From an uncultured Oscillospiraceae bacterium (GTDB taxonomy: Bacteria; Bacillota; Clostridia; Oscillospirales; Oscillospiraceae), in assembly GCA_934661735.1 (NCBI GenBank), contig CAKUJN010000016.1, forward strand, positions 1 to 30,214: DNA of 30,214 nt, given 5' to 3'. The notes beneath the pieces were generated by a model. It did no database searches. It was not told the DNA's origin and saw only the letters and a list, made by a program, of their open reading frames with translations. Shown one piece after another: positions 8,605 to 15,081 of the stretch. Each line of letters starts with the position of its first letter. The stretch's first letter is position 1. Position numbers and translations under genes: made by a program.

Positions 8605-8636
8605 CAGGCTGCGGGGCGTGAGGCGCCCGCAGCCTG
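8605..8636 (+). terminator. Terminator-like hairpin without a T-tract
   Basis: CAGGCTGCGGG (8605-8615) pairs with CCCGCAGCCTG (8626-8636), 11 bp, extended inward with one bulge. It sits 8 nt after the preceding stop codon, but an A-run rather than a T-run follows, so intrinsic termination would be weak. It could protect the 3' end instead. Confidence 0.5.
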
Positions 8637-8688
8637 TGGAAAAAACGGAAAATTTTACACAAAGCACGTCAAAACGCAAAAATAGTAC

Positions 8689-8719
8689 TTGCATCGTACA
8701 CGGATGTACGGTGTATAAT
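8689..8719 (+). promoter_or_regulatory. Promoter with embedded operator, SLH gene at 8859
   Basis: TTGCAT (8689-8694) and a perfect TATAAT (8714-8719) are 19 nt apart, longer than optimal. Between them sits the dyad CGTACA (8695-8700), CGGA, TGTACG (8705-8710). A MerR-type activator that twists a 19-nt spacer, or a repressor, would suit this geometry; the binding protein is unknown. Confidence 0.6.
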
Positions 8720-8748
8720 GGCCTCGTACAGAAATACGGCGAAAGCAG

Positions 8749-8812
8749 GCGGCCCGTCCGGCCGCGCGCGGCAGAGGCATGCCTCTGCCTGTCCTCCGTT
8801 TCACGGAGGACA
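8749..8812 (+). promoter_or_regulatory. Structured leader with tandem hairpins, SLH gene at 8859
   Basis: A short stem, GCGGCC (8749-8754) and GGCCGC (8760-8765), is followed by the perfect palindrome GGCAGAGGCATGCCTCTGCC (8770-8789). Next comes hairpin 2: TGTCCTCCGT (8790-8799), loop TTC, ACGGAGGACA (8803-8812). Positions 8793-8802 (CCTCCGTTTC) are also the perfect complement of 8839-8848 (GAAACGGAGG), which is the working ribosome-binding site. Hairpin 2 and site occlusion are therefore mutually exclusive folds. Confidence 0.7.
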
Positions 8813-8858
8813 ACGACACACTGCCGCTGCCGTAAAAAGAAACGGAGGTACCGAAACG

Positions 8859-10232
8859 ATGAAAAAGAGAATGATCAGCCTTTTACTTGCGCTGGCACTT
8901 TGCCTGTCGCTGCTGCCAGTGATGGCGATGGCGGCTGCGGATAAAATCAAAGTGACTGAGGCAACGTATTATGACAGCCGTGCGCTTGAAAGCATCACGG
9001 TTAGTTTTTACTGGCCGGGTGGTATGGCACCGGCAAATTGTCAGTTGGTACTGATGACGAAAAAGCTGAGCACCGAAGGCTATGGCTCTTACGGGGATTA
9101 TACAGATTGTGGCAGATATGGCACGAGCTATACTTCAGTTGCGAATGCGCAGGAAAATAACTCTGATTTCGGAATTATCGACTGGACGAATGGTTCGCAG
9201 CATGTGGTGGCTGGAAATACATACAGCATGAGTATCACTTTCAACGATGGTGATATTACGACAGTTGGGGAGGAAACCTACTTTCTCTACCTGTGGACAA
9301 CGTACGGCGGTCACTGCTATCCGGACAATATGCTCTGTGCAATCCGCGTGAAGGACGGCAAGCTTGAGTACAAAGCGGCTAAAGACAATAAAGTCGATGA
9401 CGAGAGTGATAGTGGTTATTTTGAGCCTGGTCAGGGCGGAAGCGAGATCGAGCCCGATACTCGGACCGTCACGTTTGATATGAATGACGGCAGCGGTACG
9501 GTGACGACCAAGACCGTTGAGAACAACACGGCTGTTGATAAGCCCGAGGACCCGACAAGGGATGGCTATACTTTTGCCGGCTGGTACAAGGATGCGGAAT
9601 GCAGTGAGGCATATGATTTTACTGCGGCGGTGACAGGGAATATTAGGCTCTACGCAAAGTGGACGAAGGATGAACAGCCTGCGCCCGAGCTGCCCTGGTG
9701 GGCAGGACTGCTTCCGGCGCTGGATGACGAGCTTCCGTTCACGGATGTGCAGGACGGCGACTGGTTCTATGACGACGTGCGCTATGTCTACGGAAGCGGC
9801 CTGATGAACGGCACCTCCGCGACGAAGTTCAGCCCGAACGCGAGCACGACGCGCGGCATGGTGCTGACCATCCTTGCCCGCATGGAGGGTGTGAATACCT
9901 CCGGCACGCCGTGGTACGCCGCGGGCCGTGACTGGGCCGTTGCAAACGGCATCTCCGACGGCACGGATATGGAAGGCGCGATTACGCGCGAACAGCTGGC
10001 GGCGATTCTGTACCGCTACGCCTCGTTCAAGGGCCGCGACGCGGCCACGCTGGAGCGTGAACTGTCCGCATTCGCTGACGCATCCAGTGTCAGCAGTTGG
10101 GCGCTTGATGCCATGCAGTGGGCGGTCGGCACGGGCCTGATCAGCGGCTCGAACGGTCTGCTCCGTCCGCAGAGCAACGCTTCCCGCGCCGAAGTTGCGG
10201 CCATCCTGGCCCGCCTGTGCGAGCAGCTGTAA
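8859..10232 (+). CDS. Secreted InlB-repeat / SLH surface protein
   Basis: A 457-residue exported protein. Residues 1-26 are a signal peptide (MKKRMISLLLALALCLSLLP, then AMA). Residues about 27-195 form a beta-rich domain I do not recognise. Residues about 202-269 match the InlB B-repeat / Listeria-Bacteroides repeat (TVTFDMNDGSGTVTTKTV ... GYTFAGWYKD ... LYAKW). SLH domains fill about 293-457 (FTDVQDGDWFYDDVRYVYGS, NGISDGTDMEGAITREQLA, WAVGTGLISGSNG). The start at 8859 follows GGAGG (8844-8848) by 10 nt; an upstream in-frame ATG at 8718 overlaps the -10 box and is rejected. The last 264 bp of the shared region nearly repeat positions 3-266. The N-terminal module is visibly richer in A/T than the SLH part, which suggests that modules have been swapped. 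Confidence 0.93.
   Translation: MKKRMISLLLALALCLSLLPVMAMAAADKIKVTEATYYDSRALESITVSFYWPGGMAPANCQLVLMTKKLSTEGYGSYGDYTDCGRYGTSYTSVANAQENNSDFGIIDWTNGSQHVVAGNTYSMSITFNDGDITTVGEETYFLYLWTTYGGHCYPDNMLCAIRVKDGKLEYKAAKDNKVDDESDSGYFEPGQGGSEIEPDTRTVTFDMNDGSGTVTTKTVENNTAVDKPEDPTRDGYTFAGWYKDAECSEAYDFTAAVTGNIRLYAKWTKDEQPAPELPWWAGLLPALDDELPFTDVQDGDWFYDDVRYVYGSGLMNGTSATKFSPNASTTRGMVLTILARMEGVNTSGTPWYAAGRDWAVANGISDGTDMEGAITREQLAAILYRYASFKGRDAATLERELSAFADASSVSSWALDAMQWAVGTGLISGSNGLLRPQSNASRAEVAAILARLCEQL
9960..10223 (+). repeat. Long direct repeat, partner of 3-266
   Basis: Aligned to 3-266 at a constant offset of 9957, there are about 21 mismatches in some 262 nt. There are two fully identical blocks: 25-100 with 9982-10057 (76 nt), and 141-206 with 10098-10163 (66 nt). 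Both copies lie in the same orientation inside SLH-coding sequence. Confidence 0.9.
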
Positions 10233-10250
10233 CGAAAACCCCGTATGACA

Positions 10251-10279
10251 AACGGGCGGAGCATGGCTCCGCCCGTTTT
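10251..10279 (+). terminator. Terminator of the 8859 SLH gene
   Basis: A 12-bp perfect stem, AACGGGCGGAGC (10251-10262) and GCTCCGCCCGTT (10266-10277), has loop ATG and a T4 tail. It begins 19 nt after the stop codon. Confidence 0.92.
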
Positions 10280-10336
10280 CTGCCGCAAAGATCCTGCCGC
10301 TGCGCGAGTTTTTCTGAAAAAGTGCGCAGATTGCAG

Positions 10337-10383
10337 AAAAAGGACGCTTTCCGGCATGAAAACATGTCATGAAAGCGTCCTTT
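10337..10383 (-). terminator. Terminator of the minus-strand HTH gene
   Basis: AAAGGACGCTTTC (10339-10351) and GAAAGCGTCCTTT (10371-10383) are perfect 13-bp arms. On the minus strand the stem is followed by TTTTT (10341-10337). The loop contains an inner CATG-AAAA-CATG hairpin (10355-10366). The upstream arm overlaps the HTH stop codon. Confidence 0.85.
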
Positions 10384-10597
10384 ATGCTTCGCCGGGAATA
10401 TGCACCAGCACATCCTCCACACGGCAGGAAAGAATGTTGCAGAGGTCGTTTAACGTAGCCGTGGAAATATTCCGGTTATGCTTGAGAGAGTCCAGCGTGC
10501 CGCGGCTGAACGCGTGATCCCTGATCAGCGCATAGGTCGTAATTCCCTTGCGGCGCATGGTATTCCAGAGCGGTTCGTAAGAGATTATAGAAACCAC
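10382..10597 (-). CDS. Small Xre/Cro-type HTH regulator
   Basis: A protein of up to 71 residues that is almost entirely one Cro/C1-type helix-turn-helix domain: ISYEPLWNTMRRKGITTYAL, then IRDHAFSRGTLDSLKHNRNIS, then TLNDLCNILSCRVEDVLVHIP. This compact single-domain family is common in Firmicutes. The start is uncertain. The listed GTG at 10597 overlaps the only good ribosome site (GAGGTGG, 10600-10594). The family usually begins right before ISYEPLW, which here would be ATA at 10588-10586, five bases after that site. The gene points away from the polysaccharide operon and shares a 397-nt intergenic region with it, so it is a natural candidate to regulate the operon. That link is inference only. 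Confidence 0.85.
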   Translation of the reverse strand: MVSIISYEPLWNTMRRKGITTYALIRDHAFSRGTLDSLKHNRNISTATLNDLCNILSCRVEDVLVHIPGEA

Positions 10598-10613
10598 CTC
10601 GCTTGCAGCTTCT

Positions 10614-10640
10614 ATTATATTTTACCGTTCAGGGCTTGAA
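10614..10640 (-). promoter_or_regulatory. Promoter of the HTH gene
   Basis: On the minus strand TATAAT (10619-10614) has TTCAAG (10640-10635) upstream with a 15-nt spacer. The -10 box is perfect and the -35 box weak. Transcription would start near 10607, giving a leader of only about 10-20 nt. Confidence 0.5.
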
Positions 10641-10787
10641 TATACCCGATAAAATGGGCATAATGTCGTTAAACAGACGGGACTTGGACGTGCGTGTCTC
10701 GCGCAGACGGCGCGGCCCGGAGAATGCGGAGGGCGCACGGCGCACGGAAGAAAAATGCGGGATTGTGCGGATATTCCGCGCATGGAC

Positions 10788-10816
10788 TTGATTCTTGCGC
10801 CGGAAAACAGTATACT
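10788..10816 (+). promoter_or_regulatory. Promoter of the polysaccharide operon
   Basis: TTGATT (10788-10793) and TATACT (10811-10816) are 17 nt apart. This is the only strong forward promoter seen between the HTH gene and the first polysaccharide gene. The leader to the start codon at 10995 is about 170 nt. The rest of the 10598-10787 stretch holds the divergent HTH promoter and no recognisable gene. Confidence 0.75.
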
Positions 10817-10858
10817 AGTAGCTGGAAATATATGCTCAATTTTTGAGGCTTTTAATTT

Positions 10859-10868
10859 GAAACGTTTC
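10859..10868. promoter_or_regulatory. GAAACGTTTC palindrome, LacI/GalR-type operator candidate
   Basis: A perfect 10-bp palindrome with the central CG that is typical of LacI/GalR/CcpA operators lies about 36 nt past the expected transcription start. Binding there would act as a roadblock. A small hairpin, CTCAA (10835-10839) and TTGAG (10843-10847), comes just before it. Confidence 0.4.
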
Positions 10869-10899
10869 TGGCAGAGAAGATAGAAAATTGAATGAATCC

Positions 10900-10928
10900 T
10901 GTAATTGCAATGGCGATAGGCAATTACA
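10900..10928 (+). promoter_or_regulatory. Leader hairpin before the initiating transferase
   Basis: TGTAATTGC (10900-10908) and GCAATTACA (10920-10928) form nine perfect pairs with an 11-nt loop in the untranslated leader. It could be an RNA hairpin or a DNA dyad; nothing distinguishes these. Confidence 0.5.
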
Positions 10929-10994
10929 CGTTCACAAGCAAACGGAACGACGACGTGATGGGAAGAGATTATGGATGTGATGGAGAGGACTGCG

Positions 10995-11732
10995 ATGCGC
11001 AGTGTGTTCCGCCCCACTGGGACGGCGGTTTTGGAGCGCACGCAGTCGGAGAAAATGGCGCTTCGTATGCCGTATGACTATGCGCCGGATGAAGTGTATT
11101 ATGTAGAAAAGCTGACAGAGCTTCCTCCGAAGCGCCTGTATTGTGGTGTAAAGCGCTTGACCGATATTCTGGCGTCGGTTGTCGCACTTCCAATTCTGGC
11201 ACTGCCGATGCTGGTAATCGCGGTATTGGTGAAATGCTCGTCGGCTGGACCGGTCATCTACCGGCAGGAACGGCTGGGCTTGAACGGAAAGTCATTTCAA
11301 ATCCTGAAATTCCGCACTATGCGCGATCATGCGGAGGATGGCGGCGCGCAGTGGTGTGAGGGCGACGATGATGAACGCGTAACAAAAATCGGGAAAATCC
11401 TCAGAAAGTACCATCTGGACGAGCTGCCGCAGCTTTTCTGCACACTCCGCGGCACCATGTCACTGGTCGGTCCGAGACCGGAACGCGCCTGCTTCTATGC
11501 GGCGTTTGAAGAGCATGTGCACGGCTTTTCCGAACGCCTGCGCGTCAAGCCTGGTATTACGGGACTCGCCCAGGTGGAGGGCGGCTATTCACTTGCCCCG
11601 CATGAGAAGGTCGTGCTGGACGTGGAGTATATCAAAGCACGCAGCCTGTGGCTGGATTTGAGGATTCTTTTGAAAACTGTCAGAATCATTTTCAGCACAA
11701 AGGTACCGGATGAATCATCTGTCAGTCAGTAG
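10995..11732 (+). CDS. Undecaprenyl-phosphate sugar phosphotransferase (initiating)
   Basis: A 245-residue bacterial sugar transferase of the small monotopic phosphoglycosyl-transferase class. It transfers a sugar-1-phosphate from a UDP-sugar to undecaprenyl phosphate on the inner membrane face and so starts each repeat unit. A soluble head of about 50 residues precedes one membrane helix at about 57-79. The signature blocks follow: GPVIYRQERLG (85-95), FQILKFRTM (101-109), the catalytic Asp-Glu pair in LDELPQL (141-147), SLVGPRPE (156-163) and KPGITGLAQVEGG. The sugar cannot be read from sequence. The start at 10995 follows GGAGAGG (10982-10988) by 6 nt; ATG at 10971 is an in-frame alternative with a weaker site. 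It is the first gene of the operon and is separated from the next by a hairpin at 11745. Confidence 0.93.
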   Translation: MRSVFRPTGTAVLERTQSEKMALRMPYDYAPDEVYYVEKLTELPPKRLYCGVKRLTDILASVVALPILALPMLVIAVLVKCSSAGPVIYRQERLGLNGKSFQILKFRTMRDHAEDGGAQWCEGDDDERVTKIGKILRKYHLDELPQLFCTLRGTMSLVGPRPERACFYAAFEEHVHGFSERLRVKPGITGLAQVEGGYSLAPHEKVVLDVEYIKARSLWLDLRILLKTVRIIFSTKVPDESSVSQ

Positions 11733-11744
11733 ATGAAATAGACC

Positions 11745-11787
11745 AAACCAGTTCAGATATCCGGAAGATCAGGTCTGAACTGGTTTT
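11745..11787 (+). terminator. Internal terminator / attenuator in the operon
   Basis: AAACCAGTTCAGA (11745-11757) and TCTGAACTGGTTT (11774-11786) give 13 perfect pairs with a 16-nt loop and a T4 tail. The next gene starts only 19 nt later with no new promoter visible, so partial read-through is expected. Confidence 0.8.
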
Positions 11788-11805
11788 CTGCGAGAGGAAA
11801 CGTGG

Positions 11806-12678
11806 ATGCTTAATGAAACAGAACAGAGTAAAAGGTATTCCGTTTTGATGTCGGTCTATTATAAGGAGAATCCGGCATTTCTCAGCCAGGCGATTGAAAG
11901 CATGCAGAAACAGACACTTTTGTCAGACAATTTTGTGCTGGTATGCGACGGACCGCTCAATCGGGAACTGGATGCTGTGATTGCATCGAAACAGCAGGAA
12001 ATGGGGGCAACATTGCATGTCGTCCGTCTTGAAAAGAATGGTGGCCTTGGAAGGGCACTGAACGAGGGACTGCGGCATTGCAGATATGAACTGGTTGCGC
12101 GCATGGACAGCGATGATATTGCGTATCCAGATCGTTGTGAAGAGCAGATAGCGGTTTTTTGCAGGCACCCTGAGGTCAGCATATGCTCCGGAACGGTGGA
12201 GGAATTTTCAACAAATCCGGCGGTCATAGATACAAAACGTATACTGCCGGAGAAACACGATGATATTGTTGCGTTTGCAAAGAGCCGCAATCCGTTCAAT
12301 CATCCGTGCGTGATGTATAGAAAATCCGCGGTTATGGCAGTTGGATCGTATCAGGATTTCTATCTGCTGGAGGACTATTATCTTTGGCTGCGGCTGCTGC
12401 TGGCGGGGTATCAGGGATATAATTTGCAGCGTCCGTTGCTTTACATGCGGGCAGGTGCTGATATGTACAGACGGCGTGCGGGCTGGAAATACGCAAGGAC
12501 ACAGGTGCGATTATTCAGGTTCATGAGAGAGAAGAACTTCATTGATGAAGGACAGTATATAAAAAGCTGTGTTATCCGCAGCGGTTCAGCGTTGGCGCCG
12601 AATTGGCTGCGAAGGTTTATGTTTGGAAGGTCTTTGAGAAATGCGGATGGGACCAGAGAAGCGAGATTTGTCCGTTGA
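11806..12678 (+). CDS. Glycosyltransferase family 2
   Basis: A 290-residue GT-A fold enzyme that adds a sugar to the lipid-linked repeat unit in the cytoplasm. The N-terminal strand YSVLMSVYYKENPAFL is followed by the nucleotide-sugar region ending in DSDD (101-104), the metal-binding motif. Next are the acceptor-side block NPFNHPCVMYRK and EDYYLWLRLL with the likely catalytic acid. It resembles the AmsE/EpsE-like branch. The donor sugar is not predictable. ATG at 11806 is preceded by GAGAGGAAACG. Its 3' end overlaps the acyltransferase gene by 38 nt, which suggests translational coupling. Confidence 0.92.
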   Translation: MLNETEQSKRYSVLMSVYYKENPAFLSQAIESMQKQTLLSDNFVLVCDGPLNRELDAVIASKQQEMGATLHVVRLEKNGGLGRALNEGLRHCRYELVARMDSDDIAYPDRCEEQIAVFCRHPEVSICSGTVEEFSTNPAVIDTKRILPEKHDDIVAFAKSRNPFNHPCVMYRKSAVMAVGSYQDFYLLEDYYLWLRLLLAGYQGYNLQRPLLYMRAGADMYRRRAGWKYARTQVRLFRFMREKNFIDEGQYIKSCVIRSGSALAPNWLRRFMFGRSLRNADGTREARFVR

Positions 12679-13669
12679 CGTAATGCGCGGAATTGCTATG
12701 CTGCTTGTTGTGCTGGGCCACACGATGACTGGATGTACTGAGCGTGCGAAGGAAAGCTTCCTTTTTAACGCGATATGGTCCATTCAGATGCCTATGTTTG
12801 TCCTGATCAGCGGATATGTTACAAAATACGGAAGAAAGATTTCCAATTTCTCTGAATTATGGGCATTTGTAAAACGCCGCAGTGTTGCTTATTTACTGCC
12901 GTGGGCAGTGTGGACGTTCTTTGTCCGAGGAATTGTGTTTGGCGAAACGGACTTTTTGAACGTGAAGAAGCTTTTGTGGAATATGGATATTGGATACTGG
13001 TTTCTTGCGACAATATGGACAATCAATATAATTTTCGGGCTGGCTTCTTTTGCGGCACAACGTGTAGGAAAAGGAAAAGAGACGAATACACTGTTTGCAC
13101 TGTTGATGTTTTATCTGCTTGGAATGGTAGCCTTGGCGTGTATCGGGATTGCAACTGGCCTTTCATTTTTTGCAATTAAACTGACGCTTTACTATATGCC
13201 ATTCTTCTTTGTGGGGCATTTGTTTGGAAGATATGATGATCGTGTGGAAAGTAATGAATCGGGGAAAAGATTTTTAGATGTAATTGTTGCGCTTTGCGCG
13301 TTATTCTGGCTTGCTGTTGTTCTTCGGAGTTCGCTTTATGATATGCCGGATAGCGGCCCAGCAATTCTTTTAAGGGCAGGAACATCGCTTGCGGGATGCC
13401 TTACGCTTTGCATGCTATGCAGGAAAATGCCGCCGTTTGCTGAACGCTTTTTCGCATGGATCGGCAGAAACTCCTTGGAAATCTATCTTGTCCATTACTT
13501 AGCATTGAACTTAATCAAGCTGGAAAGAACACCTGTGTACGGTAGTCCGGCAGGTTATGCAGTGGTTTTTGTGAATTATCTGATTACACTAGTGCTGACA
13601 GTATGTGTGATCAGACTTGCAAAAAACAATAAAACCTTATGTGTATTCCTGTTTGGAAAGAGCAAATAA
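12641..13669 (+). CDS. Membrane O-acyltransferase (acyltransferase-3 family)
   Basis: A 342-residue integral membrane protein with about ten predicted helices. The N-terminal motif RDLSVDVMRGIAMLLVVLGH contains the family's conserved His (residue 27) and the Arg16 of the 'D..RG' block. The C-terminal GRNSLEIYLVHYLAL is also typical of PF01757. Such proteins move acyl groups, usually acetyl, onto surface sugars. Here it most likely decorates the operon's glycan or its precursor. A ribosome site GGAAGG lies at 12624-12629, inside the upstream gene; ATG at 12647 is an alternative start. Confidence 0.9.
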   Translation: MRMGPEKRDLSVDVMRGIAMLLVVLGHTMTGCTERAKESFLFNAIWSIQMPMFVLISGYVTKYGRKISNFSELWAFVKRRSVAYLLPWAVWTFFVRGIVFGETDFLNVKKLLWNMDIGYWFLATIWTINIIFGLASFAAQRVGKGKETNTLFALLMFYLLGMVALACIGIATGLSFFAIKLTLYYMPFFFVGHLFGRYDDRVESNESGKRFLDVIVALCALFWLAVVLRSSLYDMPDSGPAILLRAGTSLAGCLTLCMLCRKMPPFAERFFAWIGRNSLEIYLVHYLALNLIKLERTPVYGSPAGYAVVFVNYLITLVLTVCVIRLAKNNKTLCVFLFGKSK

Positions 13670-13752
13670 TGCGCAAAGCAATCATACATTGAATACTGAC
13701 ATTAAAAAGTGAGAAACCAGAGAAATGCGCGCACCCATGAAAGAGGAATGAT

Positions 13753-15081
13753 ATGCATCCGCGAGTATTGATTGTGGGAACGGTTCCGTACAATGTCAAG
13801 TCGACGTCACGGGCTTTTGATGCCTATTTTCATAACTGGGAAAAAGAGAATCTGGCACAGATTTTCTCAAACACGAAAAAGCCGTGTAAGGGGCACTGCG
13901 GGACGCTGTTTCAGATTACTGATAACCGCATCCTGAAGCGCTGGCTTGGAAAGCGTGTGGAAACGGGTGTGGTATTCAACTACGACGAGTTGGACACTGC
14001 ATGGAAAGATAATGATCTGGAATTAAATGACGCGGCAGCGGAAGCGGCATATAAGTTTGGAAGAAAACACACGCCGCTTACACATCTTTTGCGTGGGCTT
14101 CTGTGGCGAAAACGGTTTTGGTGCACCGAAAAACTGAACGACTGGCTTGACACATTTGAGCCGGAATGTGTTTTTCTGGCATTTTCAGACGACTATTTTA
14201 TCCCGCAGATTGCCATGTATGCGGCAAAGCGGTTCGATATTCCAATTGTTTCCTGCATTGGAGACGACTATTATTTCAACACAAAAAAGACATGGGATCC
14301 AATATACTGGCTCTATAAAACCACCTATAGACGTCTGATTGATTGTGTACTGGCATGGCAGGGAAGTGCAATTTATATCAGCGACAAGATCAGAGACAAG
14401 TACAATTCTGCGTTCGGGCTTGACGGGCAGACGGTCTATCTGACATCAACGGTTCAAAGAAAGTCATTTTCAGTCATAAAAAAGGAAAGCCCAGTGATTA
14501 CATATTTCGGGAACATCGGAATGGGACGAAATATTTCGCTGAATGATATCGGAAATGCACTTGGACAAATTAACGCACAGTATACGCTTGAGATATATTC
14601 GAACGAAAAAGACGAACGAGTATACTCTGTTTTCCAGAATAACAGAAGCATTGCCTATATGGGGTCAGTACCGTATGCACAGGTGCAGAAGCGTATGGCT
14701 GAGAGTGATATTACGGTAATTGTGGAGGGCTTTGCAGAAGCCGATATCAATCTTTCACGGTATTCCTTGTCTACGAAGGCAGCAGATGCGCTGGCAAGCG
14801 GCGCGGCTATTTTCACCTACGGGTCACTGGAGAGCGGGATTGTTGAGTATATGCGGGACACAGGAGCGTCCATGGTTTGTACGAATAAAGAGCTGCTTGT
14901 GGACTCACTTAATGAGCTGATGTCGAACTCGGAGCTTCAGAAGCAGTATTATGAGCAGGCGATTGCTGTTACACAGGCGCATCATAATTTACAGATAAGC
15001 TGTGAGACGGCAGAACGTGTAATCGAGACTGCGGTAAAACGCATGAAACGGACAACAGATGAATGTGAGCATGGAGCCTGA
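13753..15081 (+). CDS. Putative GT-B glycosyltransferase
   Basis: A 442-residue cytoplasmic protein. The N-terminal half starts with the strand RVLIVGTVPYNVKSTSRAF and contains FLAFSDDYFIPQIAMYAA. The C-terminal half carries Rossmann-type features of GT-B enzymes: VITYFGNIGMGRNISLNDIG, IAYMGSVPYAQVQKRMAESD, and STKAADALASGAAIFTYGSL in place of the usual sugar-nucleotide E-x7-E block. It is diverged from standard GT4 members, so the family is given with moderate confidence. It follows the acyltransferase after 83 nt, with AGAGGAATGAT before ATG 13753. Its end overlaps the next gene by 23 nt. Confidence 0.78.
   Translation: MHPRVLIVGTVPYNVKSTSRAFDAYFHNWEKENLAQIFSNTKKPCKGHCGTLFQITDNRILKRWLGKRVETGVVFNYDELDTAWKDNDLELNDAAAEAAYKFGRKHTPLTHLLRGLLWRKRFWCTEKLNDWLDTFEPECVFLAFSDDYFIPQIAMYAAKRFDIPIVSCIGDDYYFNTKKTWDPIYWLYKTTYRRLIDCVLAWQGSAIYISDKIRDKYNSAFGLDGQTVYLTSTVQRKSFSVIKKESPVITYFGNIGMGRNISLNDIGNALGQINAQYTLEIYSNEKDERVYSVFQNNRSIAYMGSVPYAQVQKRMAESDITVIVEGFAEADINLSRYSLSTKAADALASGAAIFTYGSLESGIVEYMRDTGASMVCTNKELLVDSLNELMSNSELQKQYYEQAIAVTQAHHNLQISCETAERVIETAVKRMKRTTDECEHGA

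Noticed and set aside
7724..8662. Minus-strand open frame of 312 codons
   Set aside because: Antisense to the hydrolase-acetyltransferase, whose motifs are clear in the forward frame.
9135..10370. Minus-strand open frame of 411 codons
   Set aside because: Shadow of the 8859 SLH gene, and it runs through that gene's terminator.
10892..11077. 61-codon frame that could be a leader peptide of the polysaccharide operon
   Set aside because: It overlaps the transferase gene in another frame, has no good ribosome site and no attenuator-type codon run.
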